In this document: piece after piece, positions 18,958-28,719 of the stretch
Layout of the letters: every line of letters begins with the position of its first letter
Numbering within the stretch: position 1 is the stretch's first letter
Origin: Prochlorococcus marinus subsp. marinus str. CCMP1375
GTDB lineage: Bacteria > Cyanobacteriota > Cyanobacteriia > PCC-6307 > Cyanobiaceae
Direction of reading: 5' to 3'
Assembly (NCBI RefSeq): GCF_000007925.1
Contig: NC_005042.1
Coordinates: 868,001-932,000 of the forward strand
DNA: 64,000 bases
The notes under the pieces: model-generated
Told to the model about the DNA's origin: nothing
What the model saw: the letters and a program-made list of their open reading frames with translations, nothing else
Databases searched by the model: none
Position numbers and translations under genes: made by a program

Positions 18958-21459
18958 TTCAGCTGAAAATTCTACCTTTAACTTTTCTCTAATTTTATCA
19001 TGAATAGGGGAAACTTCCTCTTCCTTTAGGGTATCTTTGTTCTTTCTATATCTTATTCTAAAAGCCTGACTTACTTTACCCTTTGGAATGTTATCTCCTT
19101 CATAACGATCGATCAAATAAGCATCTTCGACGAGAGGACGGCCCGTTTTTATTATTAAGTTAGAAATATCTAATGATTGTATATTATTATCTACTAATAG
19201 TGCTATATCTCTTTCCATTGAAGGTACAGTTGGGAATTGTTTAAAACTTATATTTAACTTATTTTTACGGGTAGAAGACTGTAGAATTAAATTGAAATTT
19301 AACTCAAAAATATAAATAGGGTAATCAATATTTAAATCAGATAATTTAGAAGGGTGTAATTCTCCAAAAAAACCTAATTCTTTACCTTCAAGTTTTAACA
19401 TGGAGGACTTACCAGGATGCAATAATTGGTTTTCATCTAACTTTTCATCTGTGATATTTATATTTAAACTATTTAGTGCTGAGTGTAAAATACCTCTACT
19501 TTGAAAATAGTCTAACGATGAATTCTTAGTCTCAGTTTGCCATTGACCAATTGATTTATTACCAACTAAAGCTCCACATAATAAGCTTGTTTCATTGATT
19601 CTTCCTGAATCAATATTATAAATCTTTCCTATTTCATAAATCCAACATCCTTTTTGCTCATAAGCCATATTTCTCTGACAGATATTCAAATGTTCTTGCC
19701 ATAGGTTTGTTCGTAAATGGCTAGTTTCACTTAACAGAGGATTAGATATTGCTACTTGATTTTTACTATATTGGTCTTTTGCTACAAGCGACAAAGTAAC
19801 TACTTCTTGAAAACCAACAGAAGTTAATGATTCTCTAACCTTTCTCTCAATTTTCTGTTTAGGTGTCAAACCTCCTGGTCTTAATGGATTTGGTAAATTA
19901 GAGTCAAATCTGTCATAACCAATTAAACGAGAAATCTCTTCAATTAAATCAATCTCTCTCTTCAAATCTAATTTTCGATTAGCAGGTACCTCTACAAGCC
20001 AACCCTTAACATCTTTTTGTAACTTACAACCTAAAGATATGAGAGATTGCTCTATCTCATGATCATCAATATTTCTTAGTGTATTTATTTGTGATTCACC
20101 TGATTTATCAATATTGTTTGAATTGTCACCTGCGTTAATATTTGTTTTATGTTCTACTACTTTCCCTAAGGTTTTGTTTATTTTTTCTCTTCTAAGTAAT
20201 AATAGTTGTTCTTCTATTACTAATTCTCTGTTTATCCATTTTTCTAGAATCTGACAATCAAATGTTTTAGTAAGAAGATTGAGGCATCGTTCAACTGAGC
20301 TTATTGTTATTTCGGGTGAGATCCCCTTTTCAAACCTAGTACTAGATTCAGTACGTTTACCTATCTCCCTAGAAGAAATTCTTACAGAGCTAGGAGAGAA
20401 AAGTGCAGCTTCTAACCATATCTTTCTAGTTTCCTTATTCACACAAGAATTCTTACCTCCTATTATTCCGGCTATAGCGATAATGATATTGGAGCAAGTT
20501 ATAACATCTACTTTAGAAGAAAGTGAATAATCAATCCCATCTATTCCTATTAAATTTTCACCTGTCTTTGCTTTTCTAATACCAAAATCATTTATTGTAA
20601 CCTCTTTTCCAGTTAACTCACAAAGCAGATCAGCGTCAAATGCATGAAGGGGTTGACCTTGTTCTAGCATTGTATAATTAGTTAAATCTACAATTGCATT
20701 TATAGAATTAATACCAGCATTCCTTAATCTAGATTTTACTTCTTCTGACGAATCGTTATTTCCATTAAGATTATCAATAAGATTTAACGAGTATACTTCA
20801 TTGCGAGAGGCAAATTTCTTTGATTCAACATTATGGTCAAATTCCTTGTAATCTTTATGTAATAAATCAATCGCAGGTAATTTAAGTTTTGTGTTATTTA
20901 TAGCTGATACCTCTCTAGCAATGCCGACCATAGATAACCCATCAGGTCTATTAGCGGTAATAGCTAAATCAAATATTATTTCGTCTAATCCCAATTGTTT
21001 TTTAGGGCATACTCCAATCTTTGGTATTGCAATATTCATTTCCTCAAGTATTGCTATTCCATCGTTATTAGGAGGCAAGCCCAATTCTGATAAGGAACAG
21101 ATCATACCTTGACTAATTTGACCTCTTAAATGACTAGTCTTTATAGTTAAATCAATATCTTTAAGGTAAGTCCCTTCAGTAGCAACTAGAACATGTATAC
21201 CTGATCGAATGTTTTTTGCTCCACAGACAATCTGTATAGCTTCGGATTTTCCAATATCAACCTTGCAAACGCTTAATTTGTCAGCATTTGGATGCGGAGA
21301 TATATCGATAACGTAACCAGTAACAATACCTTCAAGAGAAGCTGACAAGTCAATTAGCTCTTCCACCTCAAAGCCAGCCATAGAAAGAGAATCAGCAAGT
21401 TCCTCGACATCACAATGGATATCTACAAGTTCGTTCAACCAAGATAGCGAAACCTTCAT
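18946..21459 (-). CDS. pheT: Phenylalanyl-tRNA synthetase beta subunit
   Basis: Large subunit of the heterotetrameric PheRS, which charges tRNA-Phe. Domains visible: N-terminal MKVSLSWLNELVDI block, EMAP-like tRNA-binding OB fold (about 40-155, PHPNADKLSVCKVD), B3/B4 editing domain (about 215-390), B5 domain, catalytic-like core (LIEEISRLIGYDRF) and a C-terminal ferredoxin-fold anticodon-binding domain (FPTVPSMERDIALLVD). A low-complexity Asn/Ser/Asp-rich insertion of about 35 residues lies near residue 445 within or near B5. Full length at 837 aa. pheS is not in the window. Divergent from rpmG. Confidence 0.96.
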   Translation of the reverse strand: MKVSLSWLNELVDIHCDVEELADSLSMAGFEVEELIDLSASLEGIVTGYVIDISPHPNADKLSVCKVDIGKSEAIQIVCGAKNIRSGIHVLVATEGTYLKDIDLTIKTSHLRGQISQGMICSLSELGLPPNNDGIAILEEMNIAIPKIGVCPKKQLGLDEIIFDLAITANRPDGLSMVGIAREVSAINNTKLKLPAIDLLHKDYKEFDHNVESKKFASRNEVYSLNLIDNLNGNNDSSEEVKSRLRNAGINSINAIVDLTNYTMLEQGQPLHAFDADLLCELTGKEVTINDFGIRKAKTGENLIGIDGIDYSLSSKVDVITCSNIIIAIAGIIGGKNSCVNKETRKIWLEAALFSPSSVRISSREIGKRTESSTRFEKGISPEITISSVERCLNLLTKTFDCQILEKWINRELVIEEQLLLLRREKINKTLGKVVEHKTNINAGDNSNNIDKSGESQINTLRNIDDHEIEQSLISLGCKLQKDVKGWLVEVPANRKLDLKREIDLIEEISRLIGYDRFDSNLPNPLRPGGLTPKQKIERKVRESLTSVGFQEVVTLSLVAKDQYSKNQVAISNPLLSETSHLRTNLWQEHLNICQRNMAYEQKGCWIYEIGKIYNIDSGRINETSLLCGALVGNKSIGQWQTETKNSSLDYFQSRGILHSALNSLNINITDEKLDENQLLHPGKSSMLKLEGKELGFFGELHPSKLSDLNIDYPIYIFELNFNLILQSSTRKNKLNISFKQFPTVPSMERDIALLVDNNIQSLDISNLIIKTGRPLVEDAYLIDRYEGDNIPKGKVSQAFRIRYRKNKDTLKEEEVSPIHDKIREKLKVEFSAELRS

Positions 21460-21522
21460 TTTGATTTTCTGTTATTCATTGATCCTACGGTTTAAAAGTA
21501 TTGGTTTTAAAAATACACTTCA

Positions 21523-21566
21523 GCTTGTAGGATATAGGTTCTACAAAGTATCGTAAAAACGATACT
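21523..21566. repeat. Two inverted repeats in the pheT-rpmG divergent region
   Basis: AGTATCGT at 21547-21554 pairs perfectly with ACGATACT at 21559-21566 across an AAAA loop, ending 8 bp before the rpmG ATG. Just upstream, TGTAG and CTACA flank a 10-nt loop. They lie within the 115-bp region separating divergent pheT and rpmG. On the + strand the 8-bp hairpin would sit in the rpmG leader, close to the ribosome start site, suggesting operator or translational control (inference). Confidence 0.55.
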
Positions 21567-21574
21567 ACGTTCTT

Positions 21575-21772
21575 ATGGCTAAAAAAGGGACCAGGATAGT
21601 TGTAACCTTGGAATGTACGGAGTGTCGTTCCGCACCAGCGTCTGAGAAACGCTCTCCTGGTGTCTCTAGATACACTACCGAAAAAAACCGAAGGAATACC
21701 TCAGATAGGCTAGAACTTAAAAAGTTCTGTCCACAGCTAAACAAAATGACAATCCATAAAGAGATCAAATAG
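21575..21772 (+). CDS. rpmG: 50S ribosomal protein L33
   Basis: Small 50S subunit protein of 65 aa. The start [17 protein letters not shown] and the later [15 protein letters not shown] are diagnostic; the CxxC and the single later Cys correspond to the zinc-binding Cys pattern with part of it missing. It is followed 34 bp later by rpsR, the common cyanobacterial rpmG-rpsR pairing. The preceding divergent region contains inverted repeats that may control it. Confidence 0.95.
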   Translation: MAKKGTRIVVTLECTECRSAPASEKRSPGVSRYTTEKNRRNTSDRLELKKFCPQLNKMTIHKEIK

Positions 21773-21806
21773 GTCATTATCATTAAACAATTCATCTAAA
21801 TTAGAA

Positions 21807-22028
21807 ATGCCAAATTCACTTTTTAAAAAAAAGCTTTCACCAATAAAGCCAGGTGATCCTATTGATTATAAAGATGTAGAAACTCTCAAGAAATTCATTA
21901 CAGAAAGGGGGAAAATTCTACCTAGAAGACTCACCGGATTAACTGCAAAACAACAAAGGGACCTAACTACTGCAGTTAAACGAGCTCGTATAATTGCTCT
22001 TTTGCCCTTTGTAAATCCTGAAGGATAA
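21807..22028 (+). CDS. rpsR: 30S ribosomal protein S18
   Basis: Small-subunit protein of 73 aa that binds with S6 on 16S rRNA. The diagnostic block [20 protein letters not shown] followed by [20 protein letters not shown] is complete, as is the terminal LLPFVNPEG. Second gene of the rpmG-rpsR unit; the RNase II-like gene starts 52 bp downstream on the same strand. Confidence 0.96.
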   Translation: MPNSLFKKKLSPIKPGDPIDYKDVETLKKFITERGKILPRRLTGLTAKQQRDLTTAVKRARIIALLPFVNPEG

Positions 22029-22080
22029 ACAAAATTAATCACTAATTAAATAGTTTATTGCTTTATAATTTCAATAAATA

Positions 22081-23379
22081 ATGGTACATAAAAGAGCATT
22101 TACTAGAAAATGCTTAATAGAAAGTAAATCAATCTTAGGCCGTGACATTATAAGTAACAAGGATCATCATAAATATAAGGATATTACTAACCTAAAAACC
22201 TATACCATAGACGACCCCAATACTATAGAAATAGACGATGCTATCTCATTAGAAAAAAGAGGAGATAAATGTTTTCTATGGATACATATTGCTAATCCAG
22301 CAGAAACTATCAGTTTAAATAGCGCATTGGCTCAAGAAGCTATGATTAGGTCAAGTACTATTTATCTAGCAGAATCGATAAGTTATATGTTTCCTAAGGA
22401 ACTTATTCGGGAAAAAATAAGTTTAGTTCAAGGGAAAGAATCGCTTGCTATTAGTCTAAAATTAGAGTTAAGTGATAAAGGTGATATTAATAGTTTCTCA
22501 ATAGAAAGAACAAAGATTAAACCAGATTATAAGCTTAGTTATGAAGAGGCTAACGAAATTCTAGATTATCAACCTAAGGAAGAAACTGAATTGATTATAT
22601 TTTATAATCTTATAAACCAGCATTACAATAATAGAATTAAACAAGGAGCAATAATTATAGAAGAGTCTGAAGGCATAATATTTAAGAAGGATAACTACTA
22701 TCAACATAAAATAAGAAAAATGAGTCCATCAAGAAGACTTATTAGTGAGTCAATGATAATTTACGGAGAACTAATTGCAGAATATTGCTTTTCAAAGAAA
22801 ATAGTTATTTTTTATAGAAATCAATCTCCAGCTACATTAGTGGATATAAAAAAGCTTAAATTCTTTAATAATAATCATGTAAAGAATTATATTTTAAAAA
22901 GTAGTTTAGGGAAATCTAATATTGAAATAAAACCTAAAAAGCATTATAGCCTTGCTTTAAATAAATATTCTCAGGCTACCTCACCTTTAAGAAGGTATTG
23001 TGATTTTATAAATCAACACCAATTGTTATCATATTTCAATAATAAGAAGCAATTGTCCGAGGTTGAAATGCTTTCAATCCTAGATAAAGTTAAGTTATCT
23101 CAAACACAAAACATACAGTTAACAAGAGCAAATAAAAGAAATTCTATATTATCTTATTTAGAGCATACAAAGAAAAAAAAATGGAATGTGATCTTTATGA
23201 GATGGATGGTCAAAAAAGAAAAGCTAGCATTACTTTACTTTTCAGATATTTATCTTGACATAGTATGTTCTCTAAATGGTTATGATCAGGACTTACTTGG
23301 CTATGAGTTCATAATTCATTTAGACCAACTAGATTCTGGTCTAGATATAATTAAAGTAACTGCTATAAACTATAATTGA
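22081..23379 (+). CDS. rnb: RNase II-family exoribonuclease with intact catalytic site
   Basis: 3'-to-5' single-strand exoribonuclease of the RNB family. The catalytic acidic cluster is intact: TIDDPNTIEIDDAIS gives Asp44/45 and Asp52/53. The second RNB block, SQATSPLRRYCDF near residue 300, is also present. The 432-aa protein is shorter than classical RNase II; it lacks N-terminal cold-shock domains and has only a short, poorly recognisable C-terminal region where S1 would be. Contrast the degenerate paralogue at 37204-39510. Starts with ATG downstream of rpsR. Confidence 0.88.
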   Translation: MVHKRAFTRKCLIESKSILGRDIISNKDHHKYKDITNLKTYTIDDPNTIEIDDAISLEKRGDKCFLWIHIANPAETISLNSALAQEAMIRSSTIYLAESISYMFPKELIREKISLVQGKESLAISLKLELSDKGDINSFSIERTKIKPDYKLSYEEANEILDYQPKEETELIIFYNLINQHYNNRIKQGAIIIEESEGIIFKKDNYYQHKIRKMSPSRRLISESMIIYGELIAEYCFSKKIVIFYRNQSPATLVDIKKLKFFNNNHVKNYILKSSLGKSNIEIKPKKHYSLALNKYSQATSPLRRYCDFINQHQLLSYFNNKKQLSEVEMLSILDKVKLSQTQNIQLTRANKRNSILSYLEHTKKKKWNVIFMRWMVKKEKLALLYFSDIYLDIVCSLNGYDQDLLGYEFIIHLDQLDSGLDIIKVTAINYN

Positions 23380-23443
23380 AATAATTTTAGTTTGATAAAT
23401 ACAATATAAAACGGTACTATAGGCATATATTCAATTTGAAAAT

Positions 23444-24967
23444 GTGACTATTACAATCACAACTCCTCTATATTATGTAAATGATAAACCACATCTAGGT
23501 AGCACTTATACAACGATTGCATGCGATGCATTTGCAAGATATAAAAAACTTAATGGCAATAACGTTGTTTTTATTACTGGTGTTGATGAGCACGGCCAGA
23601 AAATTGAAAGGACAGCAAAGGCTAACAATATTAGTCCTTCTGATCATTGCAGCAAAATAGCAAGTCAATATGAGATGCTTTGGAAAAAGTGGTCTATATC
23701 TAACGATAAGTTCATTCGAACAACATCATCACAACACAAAACATTAGTTGAGAAATTCTTTCACCGAGTCGATCAAAATGGAGATATTAGATTAGGGCGA
23801 CAGCAGGGATGGTATTGCGTTGGCTGCGAGGAATATAAGGATGATCCACCAGGGGCAAAAGATCCAATTTGTTCAACACATAAGATGCCACTTGAATGGC
23901 GAGACGAAGAGAACCTCTTTTTTTGTCTGTCAAAATATCAAACAAAAATTGAAAACCTTATCTCACAACCAAACTTTGTCCAACCAATATCACGTAGAAA
24001 TGAAATTATCAATTTCGTTTCTAAAGGGCTTAAGGATTTTTCAATCTCTCGAGTAAATATAAGCTGGGGTATCCCAGTACCAGGATTTAAAGGACATACT
24101 TTCTATGTATGGTTTGATGCACTTTTAGGATATTTGTCAGGCTTACAAACAAAAGGAGAAGTAGAACTAGATGAACTCAATAACTATGGATGGCCAGCAG
24201 ATGTTCATGTGATTGGAAAAGATATTTTAAGATTCCATGCTGTCTACTGGCCAGCAATGCTTATGTCAGCAGGTTTGGACCTACCTCACAGGGTTTTTGG
24301 ACATGGTTTCCTAACCAGAGAAGGTAATAAAATGGGAAAATCCCTTGGAAATGTACTTGACCCTGAATTACTCCTCGATAAATATGGGGAGGATCCCGTA
24401 AGATGGTACTTATTAAGTGATATTAAATTTGGACAAGATGGTGATTTTCAGGAAAAGAGATTTATAGATCTAACAAATAATGATCTAGCAAATACTATAG
24501 GCAATTTATTAAATAGAACTTCTTCTATGTCAAGAAAGTGGTTTAGCAATTGTGTTCCAAATATTCACAAGGAAAATGAAAATAATGAACTTAAGCTTCT
24601 TGCCTCTAAAACAATTAGCGATGTAATTAATTATTATGAGCAATTATCATTCAAAGAAGCATGCAAGGCAATTCTAGATTTGGCCTCTTCTTCTAATTTA
24701 TATTTAAATGATAATGAACCTTGGAAGCTTATAAAGCAAAACTCCGAAAGAGAACTAGTTTCTTATCATTTATACAATGTTTTAGAAAGCTGTCGTATTG
24801 TTGCAACTCTAATAGCCCCAGTGCTTCCTAACTTAAGCAGAAAGATACTTAATCAATTAGGTTTTTTTGATAGTCTTCAGTCCTGGGAGCACCAACTTGT
24901 TTGGGGTGTATTAGAAAAGGGTCAGGAATTACCAGAACCATCGCCAATAATTCCTAGATTAGAATGA
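23444..24967 (+). CDS. metG: Methionyl-tRNA synthetase
   Basis: Class I synthetase charging both initiator and elongator tRNA-Met. HIGH-type motif PHLGS lies near residue 17 and KMSKS-type KMGKS near residue 297 (EGNKMGKSLGNVL). The connective-peptide zinc region shows YCVGCEEY followed by a Cys/His pair (ICSTHKMPLEW). At 507 aa it is a short form without the C-terminal dimerisation OB domain. Starts with GTG. The LptC-like gene follows 3 bp later. Confidence 0.96.
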   Translation: MTITITTPLYYVNDKPHLGSTYTTIACDAFARYKKLNGNNVVFITGVDEHGQKIERTAKANNISPSDHCSKIASQYEMLWKKWSISNDKFIRTTSSQHKTLVEKFFHRVDQNGDIRLGRQQGWYCVGCEEYKDDPPGAKDPICSTHKMPLEWRDEENLFFCLSKYQTKIENLISQPNFVQPISRRNEIINFVSKGLKDFSISRVNISWGIPVPGFKGHTFYVWFDALLGYLSGLQTKGEVELDELNNYGWPADVHVIGKDILRFHAVYWPAMLMSAGLDLPHRVFGHGFLTREGNKMGKSLGNVLDPELLLDKYGEDPVRWYLLSDIKFGQDGDFQEKRFIDLTNNDLANTIGNLLNRTSSMSRKWFSNCVPNIHKENENNELKLLASKTISDVINYYEQLSFKEACKAILDLASSSNLYLNDNEPWKLIKQNSERELVSYHLYNVLESCRIVATLIAPVLPNLSRKILNQLGFFDSLQSWEHQLVWGVLEKGQELPEPSPIIPRLE

Positions 24968-24970
24968 GCT

Positions 24971-25615
24971 ATGTATAGCATTATATTTAAATTATTTATA
25001 GCTCTAGGATTAGTTGGTTGTTCTTCCGAACAATCTAAGGTTAAGCAGCCATCATTCAAATTTACCAATATAAACCTTGAGCAATTAGATAATAATGGTA
25101 ATAAACAGTTTTCATTTACTACAAAGAAAGCAGAAATAGTTGAAATTTCTAAATCTCTAACGGCTAAAGAACCAGTACTCATATTCTATCAAGGTAATAA
25201 GCCATATTATAAAATTCAATCAAATAAAGCTTCACTAATTAATAATGGACAATTAATTACACTAAAAAATAAAGTGACTATGCAATCTATTAATAATACG
25301 AATTTAAATTTATTAACTGATCTTATAAAATGGGATAAAGATAATTCCAGGGCAGAACTATCTGGATCGATCATCTCACGCATTAATGGTTCTATGTTTA
25401 GATCAAGTAAGGCAGTTTACGACCATACTAATAATACTATTGAGTTTATCGGTATAAAGAAATTTACTTTTAGCGATAAATCATTGTCTAAAACAATAAA
25501 AGTTAAAGCGGATAAAGCAATTTGGTATGCAAATCAAAATAGATTGTATTTTAGTTCGAACGATTCTCAAGTAAGAACTTCAATAGACTTTTCAGATATC
25601 TTAAAGAATTTATAA
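24971..25615 (+). CDS. lptC: LptC-like lipopolysaccharide export protein
   Basis: A 214-aa predicted lipoprotein or membrane-anchored periplasmic protein. The N-terminus is hydrophobic and ends in a lipobox-like LVGC at residues 14-17. The rest is a beta-rich jellyroll pattern of repeated short strands (KAEIVEISKS, NKASLINNGQLITLKNKVTM, KAVYDHTNNTIEF) typical of LptC/OstA-type domains that pass lipopolysaccharide across the periplasm. It starts 3 bp after metG and overlaps the convergent CCB-like gene by 6 bp. Confidence 0.78.
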   Translation: MYSIIFKLFIALGLVGCSSEQSKVKQPSFKFTNINLEQLDNNGNKQFSFTTKKAEIVEISKSLTAKEPVLIFYQGNKPYYKIQSNKASLINNGQLITLKNKVTMQSINNTNLNLLTDLIKWDKDNSRAELSGSIISRINGSMFRSSKAVYDHTNNTIEFIGIKKFTFSDKSLSKTIKVKADKAIWYANQNRLYFSSNDSQVRTSIDFSDILKNL

Positions 25616-26221
25616 CATTTTACTTATCTTTTTAGACCAACCATCTATCCATACCTCGTCTGATTTAGTGAAGCATCTTTCAGACCATCCTCCGACAATT
25701 AACCAGCTGTTCGACTTTATTGGGAAAACCATAATAGAGGGCAAGTCCTTAATGATACTATCAAATTCTACTTTTCCTGGATAAAACTTTGTATTTACCA
25801 GTGAAATATACTTTCCTTTCTTTGTTGAGCTAAGGCAAATTGTTCCAGGAGAAAATTCAGTTTCGCTTAAAAGTCCTCTTTTTAAAATTGTTTGATTATT
25901 ATTGTAAATCAGAACTGTACATGAAGCTGTTGCTGTAAGTATCATCTGAGTTCCCCAGGCCAATTCATTCCTAACTTCGAAAGACAAATCTTCATTAATA
26001 ATAAAACCCTCAAAACCTACCAAGTTACTATTAGATTTCTTAATTGGATTTTCATCTAATTGAAGAAAACCAACTAAAATAATAGAAATCGATGTTAATG
26101 CTGCGATAATTTCTGCTCTTTGCAAGGTTGGAGTTACTTCGTGAATACTAAGGTTGTTTATTAATGTTAGAACTATCATTAATAAACCTATAGAGAAGGC
26201 TATCGTGGAAGACTTACGCAT
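25610..26221 (-). CDS. Cofactor assembly of complex C subunit B (CCB2/CCB4-like)
   Basis: A 203-aa cyanobacterial and plastid-type protein resembling CCB2/CCB4, which help attach the extra covalent heme c(i) to cytochrome b6 of the b6f complex. Two N-terminal transmembrane helices (about 5-25 and 38-55) are followed by a soluble GAF-like domain with LAWGTQMILTATASCTVLIY and a C-terminal SNSWLIVGGWSERCF segment, both typical. The stop overlaps convergent lptC by 6 bp. Assignment is by remembered family pattern; heme attachment is inferred. Confidence 0.72.
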   Translation of the reverse strand: MRKSSTIAFSIGLLMIVLTLINNLSIHEVTPTLQRAEIIAALTSISIILVGFLQLDENPIKKSNSNLVGFEGFIINEDLSFEVRNELAWGTQMILTATASCTVLIYNNNQTILKRGLLSETEFSPGTICLSSTKKGKYISLVNTKFYPGKVEFDSIIKDLPSIMVFPIKSNSWLIVGGWSERCFTKSDEVWIDGWSKKISKML

Positions 26222-26364
26222 ATAGAATTAAACTAATTCAAATAGAATGAAAAATAACCAGTTAAAAATTAGGTAGCAATAAGGTGGAATTACTATACAT
26301 AATTAATAAATATAGACAAAATTCAAAAATAATGCCAATATAGAGATCATTACTAATATTAACT

Positions 26365-26676
26365 GTGATAAAAAAATCTACTTTTTTAATCATCATATCC
26401 TTCTTCCTAGCAATGTCTCTCTCCTTTGCTAATCCAGCTTTAGCATCAAATGCTAGTAACAGTTTAATTACTCATATGCAGCAAACACTTAGCTTTTCTG
26501 TGCTTAATTATGAACCAAAGGATCCAAGTACATTACAAGAACCTATTACAGACCCTAATTTCAATGTAATGCGAAAGCAAGAATTAGGTAAGGCAAAGGC
26601 AATTCCTTTAGTTGTTGGTATATTAATAATTGCAGTCGCAGCTCCAATTGCTACCTGGCTATACTTTTCTAAGTAG
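26365..26676 (+). CDS. Small secreted or membrane protein, conserved hypothetical
   Basis: A 103-aa protein with a clear N-terminal signal sequence (hydrophobic 5-23, then an ANPALASNA cleavage-like site) and a C-terminal transmembrane helix at about 80-100 (AIPLVVGILIIAVAAPIATW). The middle is soluble and probably lies on the periplasmic or lumenal side. Starts with GTG and is divergent from the CCB-like gene across 143 bp. cobU follows 15 bp later. No family was recognised. Confidence 0.68.
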   Translation: MIKKSTFLIIISFFLAMSLSFANPALASNASNSLITHMQQTLSFSVLNYEPKDPSTLQEPITDPNFNVMRKQELGKAKAIPLVVGILIIAVAAPIATWLYFSK

Positions 26677-26691
26677 GATTAATACCTTTGT

Positions 26692-27237
26692 ATGATCAAC
26701 AAACGTAATAAGAATAACTTAATATTAGTTTCAGGGCCAATAAAAAGTGGTAAAAGCAGATGGGCCGAAAAACTAATATTTAAAGAAAAGAATGTAACAT
26801 ATATTGCTACACATGAGGTAATCTATGATAATAAAGACTGGATAGAAAGAATAAGATTACATAAACAAAGAAGACCATCACATTGGCAATTAATTGAGAC
26901 TTCAGACATATCATCATCACTAAAATCTATCGATAAGGGAAATTCTATATTAATAGATTCACTAGGAGGAGTAGTTTCCAAATATCTAAATTACGACAGC
27001 GTAAAATGGAACACTTACTCAAGCTTAATTATAGAAAAACTTACAAAATTTGAAGGAGTGATTGTTATAGTTGCTGAAGAAATTGGTTGGGGAGTATCCC
27101 CTTATACAGAATCAGGTAATATTTTTAGAGACCGTTTGAGTGAATTAACAGAAAAATTAGATACTTATGCAAAACAAAGTTGGCTGGTAATTCATGGACG
27201 AGCAATAAATATCTCAATTAATAGTTCTCGTATATAA
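26692..27237 (+). CDS. cobU: Adenosylcobinamide kinase / adenosylcobinamide-phosphate guanylyltransferase
   Basis: Bifunctional enzyme of the nucleotide-loop assembly branch of cobalamin synthesis. P-loop GPIKSGKSRWAE is at about residues 15-26. The diagnostic CobU block ERIRLHKQRRPSHW near residue 57 contains the His that is guanylated during the transferase reaction. The IDSLGGVVSKYL and VAEEIGWGVSPY blocks are also family features. Length 181 aa is typical. It complements cobN in this window. trmL starts 3 bp after its stop. Confidence 0.92.
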   Translation: MINKRNKNNLILVSGPIKSGKSRWAEKLIFKEKNVTYIATHEVIYDNKDWIERIRLHKQRRPSHWQLIETSDISSSLKSIDKGNSILIDSLGGVVSKYLNYDSVKWNTYSSLIIEKLTKFEGVIVIVAEEIGWGVSPYTESGNIFRDRLSELTEKLDTYAKQSWLVIHGRAINISINSSRI

Positions 27238-27240
27238 TTA

Positions 27241-27741
27241 ATGGACAAGAAGATCATAAATAAATTAAGCATTGCTCTTTATGAGCCTAGAATTCCTCAG
27301 AACACAGGAAATATAGGCAGAACATGCCTAGCATTTGACTTTGATTTACACTTAATATTACCACTAGGGTTTGAAATAAATAATAAACGACTCAAGAGAG
27401 CAGGTTTAGATTACTGGAAGTATATTAACCTAGAATTACATGAATCTTTTGCTCACTATAGTAAATTTATAAATCCTTCAAGGATTATAGGATTTAGCAA
27501 AGAAGGGGGTATTCCACTAAGTAAGATAGAGTTTCAGAGTAACGATAGTTTATTATTTGGAAGAGAAGATCTAGGATTACCTTCACATGTGAAGAACAAA
27601 TGTGATTTTATGGCAACAATACCAATGCCAGGTAAATCAAATTCTAAAAATGATAATGGAGTTAGAAGTTTAAATTTATCTGTAGCATGTGGGATAGCAT
27701 CCTTCTGCAGCTTTAATTGTCTTAATCATGTAGAACATTAG
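27241..27741 (+). CDS. trmL: tRNA (cytidine/uridine-2'-O)-methyltransferase TrmL
   Basis: SPOUT-class methyltransferase that 2'-O-methylates the wobble base of leucine tRNAs. The N-terminal block ALYEPRIPQNTGNIGRTCLA is diagnostic. The trefoil-knot cofactor site is seen as LLFGREDLGLPSHV and the C-terminal IPMPGKSN, then VRSLNLSVACGIA. Length 166 aa is normal. Separated by 3 bp from cobU; the convergent DUF2939 gene ends 38 bp downstream. Confidence 0.93.
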   Translation: MDKKIINKLSIALYEPRIPQNTGNIGRTCLAFDFDLHLILPLGFEINNKRLKRAGLDYWKYINLELHESFAHYSKFINPSRIIGFSKEGGIPLSKIEFQSNDSLLFGREDLGLPSHVKNKCDFMATIPMPGKSNSKNDNGVRSLNLSVACGIASFCSFNCLNHVEH

Positions 27742-27779
27742 TTTGCCTAACATCGTTCTAAAAATATTTATAATAATGT

Positions 27780-28379
27780 TTATTGATTATTTACCGTTAA
27801 ACTCGTTGGTAATTCAATTGAATTAAGTTTCCATTTAAATAAATTATATCGTATCCAATGGGCCTTTATTTCTTGATTAGAATTCTTTACTTTGCTACTT
27901 AATACAAATTTATTAATATTAGAGTAATAGAGTTTAATATCAGCCTTGTCTTTTTGATTTAATTTACTTTCATAATTGTTCTTTTTGTTGTGTAATTTAT
28001 TAGAACTCTTTGTTTTTGTTAATTTTCCTTGATTAAGCAATAGGCTAAGCCCCCTAGGAGTAATTGTTGCTGTAACTGTAGACTCAACTACACTCTTAAT
28101 AATCGGGTTTAGTACCATTATCTTTATATCTGCAAAAGGACTATCAGCTAATTTACTATTTGTTCTTTTCTGAAGTTCTGGGACTAATTGATTGGTTAAA
28201 CTTATCCTTAGTGAATTATAGTCTATAAATTTACTTGCTTTTTCTGTATCATTCTTGTCTATAGCTTGTTTAAAATTAAATATAGCTAAATATGGAGTTA
28301 GGTAAATATATGAACCAGAAATTAAAGGAAATAGTAATAATAGAGGCGAAGCTAGGAAAGGAATTTTATTATTTTTCAT
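27780..28379 (-). CDS. DUF2939-like membrane-anchored protein
   Basis: A 199-aa protein with a single N-terminal transmembrane segment (about 9-28) followed by LTPYLAIFNFKQAIDKNDTE, the typical DUF2939 start. YNSLRISLTNQLVPEL and a conserved glycine-containing block near residue 108 follow. The C-terminal part is Lys/Asn-rich and ends in beta-like strands. Function is unknown for the family. It lies alone on the minus strand between trmL and the tRNA gene. Confidence 0.72.
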   Translation of the reverse strand: MKNNKIPFLASPLLLLFPLISGSYIYLTPYLAIFNFKQAIDKNDTEKASKFIDYNSLRISLTNQLVPELQKRTNSKLADSPFADIKIMVLNPIIKSVVESTVTATITPRGLSLLLNQGKLTKTKSSNKLHNKKNNYESKLNQKDKADIKLYYSNINKFVLSSKVKNSNQEIKAHWIRYNLFKWKLNSIELPTSLTVNNQ

Positions 28380-28719
28380 TAAAGTAGAATATAAGTATAT
28401 TCATAGAATAAGATAAAATTCGTTAATATGCAATTAGTTTTTTTTAAGATAATATCAACTTTAAGAGAATGATACCTGATAATTTAGAAATACTAATAAT
28501 AAGCGAATAAAAAAGGATGTATTTATATTTAGGTTATAATTATTGGCTTTAAACATACAATAACCAATAAATAGCAATTTCTGCTCTAATCAATGATGTA
28601 CATTTGTGGGGTACTATTGTATAAGAATTTAATATTTGTAGGGCGACGCTCTGTCGGACAACATCTGTTATTGTACTATTTTGATCATTTAACTCTTTTG
28701 GATTATGATTGAAAATCGA
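28380..28719. other. 340-bp AT-rich spacer upstream of tRNA-Met
   Basis: I see no protein gene. The only local feature is a short CGAC/GTCG hairpin near 28645-28660 in a small GC-richer patch. The remainder is AT-rich, with TATAAT-like words such as TTATAAT near 28534 that could serve as promoters. A reading frame across this region on the minus strand is antisense to the tRNA and is rejected. Confidence 0.4.
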
